A stretch of 64,000 nt of DNA, taken from positions 3,596,001-3,660,000 of the forward strand of contig JARFIW010001491.1 in assembly GCA_036346225.1 (NCBI GenBank), in the 5' to 3' direction. Position numbers and translations under genes: made by a program. This document shows, in pieces, positions 1 through 12,893 of the stretch. Under the pieces are notes generated by a model. The model worked only from the letters and a program-made list of their open reading frames with translations. It did no database searches and had not been told where the DNA came from. This DNA is from Platerodrilus igneus. Taxonomy: Eukaryota; Arthropoda; Insecta; Coleoptera; Lycidae. Position 1 is the first letter of the stretch. Every line of letters starts with the position of its first letter.

Positions 1-2610
1 TAGCTGCTACTAAAATCATTTAAAGTTTTTTTAAAACATACCGAAGTTCTGATAATCAAAAATATAAAAATTTGTATGCTCTGTGAGCGACTGTATTAGG
101 TTTTTGACCATGTAGTCTGGATATTCTAGCAATTCAGCAATAATCCACTTTAAGTCGATTGTACTTTTTCACTGAACGTGTTAAATGTTTTGCAAGCTTG
201 TTTCTCTTCTTTGTTCGTGTTACTAGTGTCGAATGATGCAATTTCATTACCTGCTTTGGTAATACACTTAAACGTAGTGTTGTGAATTAACTATAATTGT
301 ACTAGGGTTTAGGTAATTAAATACTATGTAGCTTAGTGAAATGCATGAAATTTGGACACTTGTGAAAAAAATTCATGTGCACGAATTGATTCAGGATAAC
401 ACCAGCATAAGTGAGTTATTCTCTTATAAACATGTAATAAAACAGCAATTCTAAAATTTTTACTGAGGTAGACCTAGGTCAAGCATTTAAAAATCAGTCC
501 AAGAGTAAAATGCCATATAGGTTTTTTTTGTTTAGCCTATCAGTCTCTACCACCTCCTCAATTTAATGACATAAAACTAATGCCACCCTATATAATCTTT
601 GCTTGTACTATTATAAGGGTGCAAATTCTGTGCTCACTGCATTTCCTAACTTCCATTATTACTAACTACTGCAAAAATTTTAACGTTGTATATTACAGGA
701 ACGTGTAAACATTAAGATGCAGTACTAGTTGTAGTTAAATTGATTTTAATTCATTAATGATTGCAAACTCCATTTCAGTAAATACAACAATTGCATTATG
801 AATTTTAACAAAGCCTATAAATAGCATAGTTCGTATTTTAACATTTTTATATCTATAGATAAGGTCAGTAGGATTCAATATGTTTTGATAACATGTGTAA
901 TTCAAAAGTGAAACTAAAATAGTTTTAATTGTATTTAGCAATACTCTTATAGAATGAGGATCTGAGGCTGTATTAACATAAGTAGTGTAACATGGAATTA
1001 ATAGCAGCCGAAACATACAATTTCATGAAGCCATAAACTCCGTAATGTTTCTTTTTCTTCTAGACCTTACAAATTTTAAATAGAGCATACCTGTTCCAAC
1101 CATTCATGATCTACTGTATGTTTAATTTGACAAACAACTAATTACCGTTTCAAGCTTCTTATACATGCAACTCTTTTCTTTCATCCATATCTGTAACCTA
1201 TAAACACAAAATTAAGTGTCTTTACAATCTATACTTCTGGATATGAACCAGACAATATGTGGCAGAATGCATTTTAAATTGAAACTGTATCAAGGATAAT
1301 GATCAAACAGACATATATGATATCAGAAAAATAGAAAAACGTCCTATTCAGCATGAGAAACAAAATTTATACAATGTTTCTTTAATTAAGGATAAGAGCA
1401 TTAGTAGATAACTAAGATAACTAAGTTCCCTATTTTTTTTTTGCAGCTGTATATATGGACATACTGAGTCAAAAATTGTGGAAATGTGCAGTTGGATGTA
1501 TGGCAGCACTATATAAATAGCATTGCAAACTCAGCACACTATGAAGCAGGATATCAATAATCATGGAATTACCATCACAAATATTACATACCAGTGAAGT
1601 AGAAGACTTTCTCAAAAGTAAGTTACACTTTTTAAAATAAGGTAAATGCATGAAGAGATAAGCATCCCAAAATAGAGTATTCTGAATATTTGGAATGTAT
1701 TTTCTATATGTAAATTTAAGAAAAATGGGCAAGCTTTTAAGGTATGTTTTCAATTTACCAACGATTGGTGGGTGATATACTATTCTGTATGGTCATATGC
1801 ATCTAAGAAGCAAAATGTATCTCACTGTTTTGCAAAAACCCTTCACTTCATAGGATGTAGTAATATATAAAACATTAATAAAAGTTATTGTGATGTTTCG
1901 AGGAATTAAATCTGTGATAGACTGAAACTCTTGAAGCTTTGGAGCGGCCAGTATTGGTTTTTCATTAAGCCAGCGAGATGTAAGTTTTTCATTCAAATTA
2001 TTTAATGATGGTCAACCAGCTAGCTGCATTTCATTGTCCTAAAAAATCTGGATTGATTGATGGACAAAAATTGGGAGCTATTTGGTAATGTCTAACAATA
2101 TGTAAATTTTCTGTTGCCAACTCTTGTTTTAAATTACAGATTCCTTGTCACTTATAAAGGATTTTTGTTTCTAAATATCGTCATCATTGTTATGTAATTA
2201 TTAGGCAAATACAGCCAGTGTTGGTGCGTTAAGCAGATTCAATGTAATAGAAGTCTGCATCATTAGGAAGTAAGCTCAATACAAGAAATCACAAATAAAT
2301 TCATTTTGTGATACACGTACATTAAGTGCAGTTTAAAAGATCAGTGCTTAATTGTTGTTCGTGTCATTCCCTCCCCACAACTATCTGACCATAATATTAG
2401 CTCTTCAAATTCATTTCTGATACATCACATTAGATGAAAATGTTGCAAGAGAGGGTTTTCTTCATCTCAAATGTCAAATATTCAATGGATATTTCTTTTT
2501 CATTTTTTTACAACTTATTTTTAGTAACTTTTACTACTCCTCTGCCATTGGAGTGTGCTTCAGCATTTTTCACTCGAGTTGGGTATTTTGTAGCTTCACT
2601 GCATATATGT
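1..2610. other. Upstream region without recognised gene
   Basis: AT-rich sequence with only short chance reading frames on both strands. I see no exon, RNA gene or clear repeat. It probably lies upstream of, or in a 5' UTR intron of, the BAZ2 gene. Confidence 0.5.
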
Positions 2611-2614
2611 ATAT

Positions 2615-3530
2615 ATGGGTCACACAAGTGAAAACGAGACACATCGAAAAAATAAGTAAACTGTTTATTATTTCAAACATAATCGCCGTAACTATTAATA
2701 CATGTATCTCACTGTGAGACTAGAGCATCAATGCCTTCATGGAAAAATGTTTGCGGTTGCCTATGGATCCATGATTTGTACACAGGCGTGCACCTCTTCA
2801 TCTGAAGAAAATCGATGGTCACGAATGTCTTTCTTTGGGGCTCTAAAAATGTGGAAATTGTATGGCAGTATCCACTGCAGTAATGCCAGAAGGTGTAATG
2901 ACATGATAAGTCTGTCCTGGTCGACTGCTATTTTTCAATGACAAGGTGACTCTGTGTCTTAGTTAGTGTATGTGTGACTACTAAGCTCAAGGTCCCAGGT
3001 TTGAATACAGACACAGTTCGCTTGAAAAATGTTAGGTGAACATGTTTCACAAAAATATGCCCTTGTTCGTATGAGAACTAAAGGACTCGTGTGTGGGTGT
3101 CGTCATGCACATTAAAAATCCCTACCTTGCTTGGAACAGCAAGAGTTCGGCAAAATTCAAAATTTTCAGGTAAAAAAATATTGCTTCCCGGCTAATGTCG
3201 TATCTTCGGATGGAGCATTGCAAAATCAAATTTAGTTTCTCTCAATGGCAGCCGATCTTTTCGATATCGTTTACTGCACTGAAACATATGGCACATGCAT
3301 TTTAATTCCTGACGCTTCCACTGTGGTCAAAATATGCACTACAGCACGCTGTTACTCTTTCAGGGCTTCCACAGTGATGCCGGATGATCACACGTCTTTC
3401 TGAACTCATTTCGAACACCTCTAACAGACCAAATGATACAGCGGTGAATGCCTATACACAAATCTATCTGTGTTACCAACTTTCATGTCGTGCTTGTTAT
3501 ATAGTTTCGTTTTCATTTAACTGTGCTGCT
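2615..3530 (-). mobile_element. Degenerate mariner-like element, split by a SINE
   Basis: On the minus strand 2640-2870 encodes a mariner transposase C terminus in two broken frames: PKKDIRDHRFSSDEEV, then QPQTFFHEGIDALVSQ, stop, DTCINSYGDYV. These match the RFxSDEEV...FFxxGIxxLxxRWxxCIxxxGDYV tail of the family. Possible terminal repeats are cacaagtgaaaacgagac near 2627 and, inverted, near 3510. Sequence 3235-3530 beyond the SINE may be its other end. Transposase is not functional. Confidence 0.5.
2943..3232 (+). mobile_element. tRNA-derived SINE, copy 1
   Basis: It is similar over its length to 29193-29489. Shared strings include gttcgcttgaaaaatgttag, cttgcttggaacag, and ttcggatggagcattg (copy 2: ttcgggtggagcattgg). 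The 5' part carries a box-B-like GGTTTGAATAC after a divergent box-A region, as in tRNA-derived SINEs transcribed by RNA polymerase III. This copy is more diverged than copy 2 and no clear target duplication was found. Confidence 0.65.
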
Positions 3531-3793
3531 CATGTCTCATAAAATAAATTCTAAATTAAATTTCACCAATGAGACAAAACAAATATAAAGAGTTCACAAT
3601 TGTCTTCTCACAAACAATATTTTAAAGACACAAGTTACAATTACTTTTTACACTACCACTGTAATAAACGTATTTTAAACGCATAAGAATTATTCATCAA
3701 TAAATCCTTAATTAAAATTTTTATTAAGATTACCGTTTGTACCAGATATTTTCAAAAGCTATCTAATTAAATATCCTTTCCTTTGGAACCGTC

Positions 3794-4760
3794 CTAAACA
3801 TGCTTTGTAAAAACTTTCTTATTACAGAATCTCGCCAAGTTACTATCTATCGACATTGGACAATTATTGTGTTTCTTATTATGCTGATTTATACGTTTCA
3901 CATTTAAACATAATTTCCTAGTAACATCCCTTTTTTGTATTCTAATTAACTGATTCACAACGTACCTACTTAATTTCTTACTGATACCCTCATTTGAATT
4001 TTTCTTACCCTCATTCAAATCATCCTTTCATCTTCCTTAAAAGTTTTCCTATTATCTTCATATCTTGTAGAAATGCGTAAATCTTCATTTTTCAACTGCT
4101 CTATCATCTACTTTGGAATATGTAATTAATGATACCTCACCTGGATCTTCAATACTCTTTACCTCTACTTCATTTACTACTTCCTCTAATTTACACTGAT
4201 TCAAATTAACAATCTTTCTAGACTTCAACATTTACTTCATCATCCCACTTAATATACTTTTCACCATATATAATCATTTTATTCTTTGCATCTATTCGTA
4301 ACTTCAACTTATCTATTAAATTCATCCCAAGAATCGCCTCAGTCTTTAATCCAGGAGCATCCATAAATTAGCAGGATTTTAAATTTTTTTCATGCATGAT
4401 CAAATGCTACCAGTTATTAAAACTAGTTTTTGTCTAAATGAGTACTGATTTCTAAAAATGTTGCAGCAAAAGCAAAACATTGCATTTTTGGTAGTTGAAT
4501 ATAATAACCAATTATGGTTATAACCTCTCCGTTAGGTAAATATTAATTGACGATAATTTTCTGAAAAGCTTCTATTATGAGCATCATTGGAATAATTAAA
4601 ATTTGTTATTTATTTTAAGTCAGTCTCAACCGGAATCAGTTCTGTTCTTAGTCAATAACATCAGACTGTGATCCGGGGTCATACAAAACAGCTCAATTCT
4701 AGTGGTTCACCTGTTAAGATTTTTAACGCATCTTCAGCGTCTTCTTGACAATTTGACGGA
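3794..4760 (-). pseudogene. Degraded LTR-retrotransposon protease region
   Basis: Minus-strand frames near 4660-4695 read LYDPGSQSDVID, resembling the D-[TSP]-G-S active-site loop of a retropepsin, and near 4300-4350 read EAILGMNLIDKLKLRIDAK, resembling the conserved ILGxD(F/L)L loop at the C-terminal end of that fold. The stretch between has several stops and frameshifts. This suggests the gag-pol junction of a Ty3/gypsy-like element; no LTRs or reverse transcriptase were found nearby. Confidence 0.4.
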
Positions 4761-5002
4761 AATTCTAAAAATTATTTGATAGCAACATTGGTTTTGGTTG
4801 CTTCAGAGCTCTGAATAACACTGCGTTTAACTTGAAATAATATATCCTCGGATGTTCAAGATACCGTTTGTTGGTGCTGTCTTTGGAAAAAACGCTGTAT
4901 ATTTTTAGCGAATTCTTTAACTGCTTACTGTTTCTTCTTTCTGTTGTTTGTACTGTTCTAGATAAACGTTTCTGACTGCTTGACATCTGTATAATATTAA
5001 GG

Positions 5003-5029
5003 TTAATTAATTAATTAATTAATTAATTT
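5003..5029. repeat. (TTAA)n microsatellite
   Basis: About six uninterrupted ttaa units, followed by AT-rich sequence. Confidence 0.9.
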
Positions 5030-5039
5030 AAGATATTAC

Positions 5040-6396
5040 TTTTGGTATTATTATTATACTTTAAATTTTATTTTACACATTAATACTTACGTTGGAAGAC
5101 AATTGTACACAACTTTGAACTTACCTTGTGATATTAAGGCACGGTACGATAGACTAATATGTATTTTTTCAATTACAGAAGGTATCACATCTAATAGTAA
5201 GCTTACATCATTTTTATTTATAGAGCAGCCAAAAGGCTACAAAAATTAGTAACAAAAATATCCCTTGATTGCTCGACATTTTTTGTTCTGGCAACACTGG
5301 TTGTGTAAGCAGTGGATGTTTTCTAGTTTCACTTTTTTATTTTGATATTTTGTATAGGTTTTTCAAGGTCACCCACCTTCCAATGATAATACTACTTACT
5401 ATACTAATCTTGTTCATATATGGTGTACAAGAAAACCCTCCATCGTGCAAGCATATAATGACATTTTAGAAAGCTGCATGCTGTCCAATTACAGTAACCG
5501 TTTTTTAACTTTTGCTAATTTTAAGGAAATTCCAAGTGATTTATCTAATATTATGTGTCTTGTGGCCATGGAAATACTCTACTGCCTTATTATGTTTGTT
5601 TTTAAAAGATTATGGGAACAGATTTATCATGTATAGTTAAGTATCAAAACTGTATTCAGAATCAAGGAAACTTTTTGTTAAATTCAATATAACAGTTTAC
5701 AGTTTTATAGCATTATCTGCATTTGATAAAGATGCAACTAAAATAAAAATGGGCTTTTTACATTTAAAACTATTAAATAATTGCCCAAAAGAATAGGGAA
5801 AATATTAACAGACATTAACCAAGAAAACTAGTTGCAGGGATGTATGTATTATAATGGTAATAATAATCTTGACGAAAACTTTTGATTCTGTCATAGGTAT
5901 TTATACTTGTTTTTAGGATAATTATTTGCCTTATAAATACAAACATTTTTAATAATGCAATTTAAATGCAAATTACAAGTACAAAATAGCTTATATGTTT
6001 TGAAATATTTAAACCTTTTATAGTTCTATAAATATTTTAAAGATTTTATTGCCTGGTAACTTCATCAGAAAAAAGTTTTATTTGTCATTGATATGTTTAA
6101 CTTCGATTTTCAAAGGTCACTAGAATAATTTTTATTTAAATATATTTTAGAATTTTACTGCATGTTCATCAAAATTTATAAACATCTCCTTGAGACTAAT
6201 TTGACAGATGCTAGTGTGTCTAATAAACAAATTTTTTAATAATAAACTTCAAATAAAATTACAAAAAGCTTTTACTCTATTAAATAATGATCTAAATATT
6301 TCAAAAGCACCATTATTCGTTATTTTATCCACAAGTATTACAAATTTTGCCTAAGTATAACTAAAAAACTTGTGTTAAATGTATAATTGATTTCAG
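5040..6396. other. Sequence before the first BAZ2 coding exon; nothing recognised
   Basis: AT-rich, no convincing reading frame on either strand. Probably intron between a non-coding 5' exon and the start-codon exon, because the latter begins at a splice acceptor. Confidence 0.45.
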
Positions 6397-6512
6397 AAGA
6401 GGGGTGGAGATGGACAAGGAAAATGGAGAGAATATTGAAGGTGGTTCTAGCTCCAGCAAACTTTCAAATCCTTCCGATCCAACCACTTTACTCGATGCTG
6501 CCAGTCTTTTCG
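6397..6512 (+). CDS. tou: BAZ2 exon with the start codon (coding from 6410)
   Basis: The acceptor is tttcag at 6391-6396, followed by 13 nt of 5' UTR and the ATG at 6410-6412. The frame reads MDKENGENIEGGSSSSKLSN and continues to ...DAASLF, a typical BAZ2 amino terminus. The donor GTGTGT at 6513 leaves one base of the next codon (phase 1). Because an acceptor precedes the ATG, at least one upstream non-coding exon should exist; I could not place it. Confidence 0.88.
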
Positions 6513-9500
6513 GTGTGTATGATTTTTATAGCAATTATACTAGTATATTTATTTCAAATTTGTAGCGTATTGGCCTCGTGGTGATGTTACAAATTCTGGT
6601 AATGCAGCTAATCTTTTTGCTGCTGCTGGTGGTGCATATGGTTTGGGAACACATCCATCTTTATCTTTTGGAATGCTACCACCACCGACAGGACGTGGGG
6701 TTCCATCATATCCAACAAGTACTACAGCAGCTGCAGCTGCATATAACAATGCATACACAAATACCCTGTCAGTTGCAGCAAGTCAGGCTGCTAGTTTAGG
6801 AATACCTACTGCCAGTAAGTTATTCTTGCTTATTGATTATAGTTTAGTCAGTCATCAGATGTTAACATTTGTACGAAATTAGAGCATTGATATGATAAAG
6901 GCTATGTTTTAAATTAAAACCTATTGATATTAAGAATCATTATGAAGGGATTATTAACAAAATCTCAGAAAGCAGTGCTTCTAAGCAGTAAGCTACGCAC
7001 ACATCAATATAAACAGGGAAAACAACAGGTTTATCCAGGGAGACCTTATTACAGTACCTAAATGTGTAATTCATTTATTGATCTACTTTCCTCCCTCCAG
7101 TATTTCAGTGACTGCACAAAGACTGTATAAAGAGGTCATAATTTACCCTACTAATAATTACGTTTGACTTTGATCCTAGGATTAATTCAACAAATTAAAA
7201 AGTTTGATATGGTAAAGTCTATGCTTGTCTATATTAATTGGTTATTAATTTTATTGTTATGAAGCTGCTCACGTTTTTAAAATTATGTACATATTTCTGT
7301 TATCTGTATTTTTCTTCTGCACATTTATGATGTAATTAATGTATTGGTGCATGCTAATTTGCATATGCCCTAGTTTATGTTCTAGAAGTGTTGCAAGTGT
7401 TGGAAGTGTAAATGTGAAAGTATTGAAATTCAAAGTTTAATTCAGTTACACTTTAGAAGCTGAGTAATAATTTAATTACATTGCATTAACACTGAGTTTG
7501 ATGTATTTGATCTATTGCTTTTTGTCGGATCTTTTATGAAAGTAATTCACAATCAAATTAGATATTTTAATGTAGGAAGTAATTATTAAACCAAATTCCA
7601 TCCATAGAACTTTTTAATAATATAAAAAGATAACTATTTGTGTATCCATTTTTTTTTAAATAATTGTGGTATGAGCTTATTTTGAAGAGTTGTATATTTG
7701 TAATACATCTTTTAAACAGTTATATCCCACATTATTGTAAAGATGAAATGGAAAATAACTTCTTAACTAATAAAAAAAATCTTATTAATGCTGTACTGGT
7801 CAATTTAAACACATATACAGGATGTTTGCCATAAATTTATATTCGAAGTTTATAAATATACAAGCCAATATGAATTCTTAAAATTTGCATATTGGAACTT
7901 TCAACAAATGCTTTTTAAAATAAAATTGTCATTAAACTATATAGTTTCTGGTTCTACTAAAAATTTCCATTAAATTCCTTATTCTAAAAGAACATCTTTA
8001 TATTATCGCAACTTAGCTTCTTTAAAAAATTTACATTTGTCAAAAATTATTGTATCATTGTCATCCCTAATTTTTAATGGCTAGTGTTGTTTATTTATGA
8101 AAGTTTTTTTAATAAATAAAGTGTATTTAGGTATTATTAAGTCTGGCAATGCATGATGATTTAAATTATTTAATGCCTAATAATGTCTCTCCAACCTCAT
8201 TTTGTAACCACTATTATGAAACTCATTTTTAGCTGCTACAGATTTTTTTGTGGTGCAATAAGGTATGCATATGACTCCTAACCTAAGGGTTTAATTCCAA
8301 GATGCAGTATCACTTCCTAAAAATAAATTATAGGCAGGCATTTTTTTCAAATAATACACTGTGTCCGAGATAAGGAGGGCCACTATGGGGATCTTGAAAA
8401 CGGTATGAGATACAGATTTGGTTAAATGGGAGAAAAGTTGTGTAATCAAAGGTCTAAAAAAATGGCGTTTAGAAATCCCCAAAACAGTTTTTGGTTTTTG
8501 AGATATTTCGAAAAAATTGGATTTTCTTGTTTTACATATTATTTTGTTCTGGCATTAATATGGCACCTAGACCAAAACCGAAGGCACTTCTACACAGCAA
8601 CTTTTAATGTCCCTTAACATGGCATTGTCAGTTTTTTCACCTGACGTTTCGTCTTTGCGGAACCATCTTCAACTTTTTTTTTTAAATAACATCCTGGTGA
8701 TCTGGTATCAGATTCTGAAAGCCCTTTTTATGCCGAATTCAATGATGTATTACACTTTATGGTTTAATTGCGTTTTCGTTTTTTTCTGGCCTAAATCAAG
8801 AAAATTCCTATTACGGATCTGTAGTGCATAGTTTTTAATTTTAAAGAATAAACACTTAGCTATACCAATTAATAGTTTAGTCATTTAGGTGTTTAGTAAT
8901 AGTCTACTGGCTGAGTTTATGCACTAATTTAATAGAATAAACAACGAACAAATAAAATTAAATTAACGAACACGAACAAAACAACTAAATTTAGAGCATA
9001 TGTTCGAACAAACTTCCATTATTTTTCAAACATAAATAGCACCTTCTAACTGTCGATTCTAAAACTCTAGTCAACATTTGTGGAGTAATACCAGCAAATG
9101 CTTCCAGAACTAACCCCCTTAGGTCTTGTACTGTAGCAAAATTTTGCTGATAAACATGATACTTAACGAACCCCCATACAAAGAAATCAAGCGGGGTTAC
9201 ATCGGGTGAACGCGCCAGGGTGTTTCCGAATGCGTGCTAATCACCTTCTCTGGAAATCTCATTGAAAGGTATTCCCGAACGGCTCTGGAATTATGTGCAG
9301 GTGCATCATCCTGCTGTATCCAACAGTTGCGAACTGTCGCCAGAGGCATGTTATCGAGAGCATCCTCTAAATCGTTTTGCAGCAAATGTAGGTAACGCTC
9401 TGATGTTAAGTTACGGTGGTAAATAAACGGTCCTACAATCATTGTGCCGAATATCCCAGCCCACATATTAATACCGAAACCGTGTTGATGCCTTGATGTT

Positions 9501-12500
9501 TTGTTTAAACATGGATTGGTTTCAGACCAATAATGAACATTTTGTCTGTTGAAAATACCGTTATTCGTAATTATGCTTTCATCAGACCATATTTTTTGAT
9601 ATGAAAAATTCATATCTTTCTGGCATTTTCTTGTGTACCATTCACAGAATAAGCGACGACGTTCTAAATCACCTGGTCTAAGTCCCTGACAAATTCTTTA
9701 CTTATAGGGATGTAAATTTTGTTTTTGTAAAATACAATGTGCCGTTGATTTTGGTATACCAACGTTTTGTTCAATTCGCCGGACTGATGTTCCAGGATCC
9801 TCTGTGACGGCTAACAAAACATTATGTACAGTTTCTTCATTGTTGGTTTTTTTCCGTGAAACTACAGGTTTTTTAAAACTACCACATATGTTTTAAGGTT
9901 TGCCACTAATTTGCTAAAACTCCTTTTATTTGGCTGTCTCCTTTTGGGATATTTCTGCAAATACATATGCTCTGCAACAAAACAATTTCGGTTGGACGAA
10001 ATGAAGAATGCCTCTATATCAAACTTTTCTTCATTAGATAACATAATTAATGGAACAAATTACTAATTACTTCACAATAAATTAATCACCAAAAACTAAC
10101 GTTACTGTCGATCCAAATACGCCACTATCACATTCATTTGTTTTCCAAAGCAAGCTGTTAATTTTTTGGTCTTCTGTTAATTTAATTTTATTTGTTCGTT
10201 GTTTATTCTATTAAATTAGTGCATAAACTCAGCCAGTAGACTATTACTAAACACCTAAATGACTAAACTATTAATTGGTATAGTCAATTGTTTATTCTTT
10301 AATATTAAAAACTGTGCACTACAGGTCCATAATAGGAATTTTCTTGATTAAGGCCGAAAAAAAACTAAAACGCAATTAAACCATAAAGTGTAATACATCA
10401 TTGAATTCGGCATAAAAAGGGCTTTCAGAATCTGATACCAGATCACCAGGATGTTATTTAAAAAAAAAGTTGAAGATGGTTCCGCAAAGACGAAACGTCA
10501 GGTGAAAAAACTGACAATGCCATGTTAAGGGACATTAAAGTTGCTGTGGAGAAGTGCCTTCGGTTTTGGTCTAGGTGCCATATTAACGACAGAACAAAAT
10601 AATATGTAAAATAAGAAAATCAAATTTTTTCGAAATATCTCAAAAACCAAAAACTGTTTTGGGGATTTCTAAATGCCATTTTTTTAGGCCTTTGATTACA
10701 CAACTTTTCTCCCATTTAACCAAATCTGTATCTCATACCATTTTCAAGATCCCCATAGTGGCCCTCCTTATCTTGGACACAGTGTATACCCTCCTTCAGA
10801 TGAGAGTTAAATCCGACAGACCCATGTATGTGTGTTCTCTCATACAGCTTGGGTTCCCATATAGTTTTGAATAGCAGGATCGGAAAAGTGGTATGGTTTT
10901 AGGTGTCCTGTTTTTTGTTTGTGACATCGATGATTATCCATGGTGGTCAATGTGCATTAAATATATAAATGGAGTTCGATGTGTGTCAGTGCACAGCATG
11001 TACCTCGTAGCGGTCGTAGCACGGACAACTTTCTACTGGCTTACAAGGTAGGAAGGGGAATTTTAGCTTGTATTGAAAGACGTTAGGCACCCCTGGAGGA
11101 TTGGTAATCGTGGCGTCGTCTCTGACAGAGAAGTTAAAGATGCCAACACTGAACGGTAAGGTGTCGTTACCGTTAGTAGGGAAAGCTACAACGGCACTGT
11201 TGTGAACTAGGCTGGTTACCTGGTTCAACCTAACACTACTAACAAGACTTTTACGAAAGCCTCGGAGCGTCAAAGTCATGGTGGGCGACTGAGACGGAAA
11301 ATATCTGGCCCATCAGATAACAACCGCATGAATCTGGAATGGAGATTTGGTATTTGGAATGTCAGGGGAGTGTACGGTAAAGAGTATGAAATCATGAATG
11401 AAATGAAATTAAGATGCATGGATGTGCTGTGTTTGAGTGAAACGAAGCAGAAGATGAAAGATATTGTTGAATTAGATGACGGTATGCTGGGTTTGTGCTC
11501 TGGAGTAGAGAGCAATGAGTTTGGGGCGAAAGGTGTTGGTGTAATTTTAAATGTTCAAGTAAAAGCATGCATGAAACAATATGAATTGGTTTCTTTTCGC
11601 ATTTTGTGGGTTAGAATGAAAGTGGGCTTTAGAAAGATTTTTGTAGCAACATGTTATGCTCCAGTGAACGACGATAGGGAGTGTGAGCTGTTTTGGTAGC
11701 AGTTGAAAATGTTTTAGACAAATGCGAAAGGAATGACCGCCTGGTTCTATTAGGTGATATGAATAGCTGGGTCGGAGTACATAGAGAAAATGCTGAGCAT
11801 GTGGTAGGTCCATTTGGCGATCCAAGAACGAAAGAAAATGAAGATATTTTAGTGAGTATATGTATGGAAAGAGAACTGTTTGTATCCAACACATAGTATA
11901 AACATAAGGACACACAAGTACACATGGCAAAGGGCAAATGTGAGAAGTACAGAAGTACTGATTTGGTCGTGTTTGATGAAAGTTTAAGAGAACTGGTAAA
12001 AGACAAGAGAGTAATGAGAGGATCTGAGTGTTGGACCGATCATTTTCTAGTTTTGTCGAGAATTGATCTTAGTCGTAAGTGGGTGTGGAGAAGAAAGCAG
12101 AATGTGATACAACCAAGAGTGAAAGTAAAACATTTGTTAGAAGAGTCGACTCAAAGAGAGTACACTACTATGTTAGAGAGAGAGAGAGAGAGTTGTATTA
12201 ATACAAACAGGGATGGGATAATGCTCTGAAGTTTGAAGGTGTGGAGAAAGCATGGAATTGTTTGAAGAACAGTGTAATGAGATGTGCTTTGGAAGTATGT
12301 GGAACGACAATGATTGGCTAATCATCATCATTAGGTCTTCAGTCCTAGAACTGGTTGGAAGTGTATCCTCATTGTTTCCTAGTCTGAACCAACCTACACA
12401 TTTCCCTGAAATTTGCACAGTCTGCATCTATCACTATCTGCATGCGAAAGCCTGATCTCGGTCTACCTCTACCTCTCTTTTCTTATCTCTGCTTGTAGTA

Positions 12501-12849
12501 TATCCCGCACTATTCCCCAGAAATGCCTTAGAATGTATCCTGTCCTTCTATTTTTTCTATTTTGATCGTTTTCCACAGATATCTTTATTCCTCTACTATT
12601 TCTACAACCTATTTGTTATTAACTTTGTCTGTCCATGCTACCATCCTCATACATCTGAAGCACAACATTCCATAAGACTTCTATCTCTTTCTGTATGTTT
12701 TTCCTATTGCCCCTATTTCATAGACGTACTGTGCTGTGCTCCACACATATGCTTTGAAAAATTTTCTTCTTGTATCTATGTTTGTTGTCTTTGAACATAG
12801 CTGCTATTCTTTCTTGTTTGATGCAGTTCGGTCACCTATTGTTTTACAG

Positions 12850-12893
<44 letters not shown>

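Noticed and set aside
735..1996. Short minus-strand frames of 67-94 codons
   Set aside because: Low-complexity AT-rich translation, no start context, no splice signals, no recognisable domain.
6549..6882. Open frames in other frames over BAZ2 exon 2, including a 69-codon minus-strand frame
   Set aside because: They are shadows of the Ala/Gly-rich exon; only the 6566-6814 frame joins the flanking exons in phase.
11276..12006. Minus-strand open frames of 79-127 codons
   Set aside because: They lie opposite the LINE endonuclease fragment and have no family features; the + frame carries the catalytic motifs.
12308..12780. Twin-priming inversion linking the LINE endonuclease piece and the LINE 3' piece
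   Set aside because: In twin priming the inverted part sits at the 5' side of the 3' fragment; here it adjoins the 3' tail, so two separate insertions fit better.
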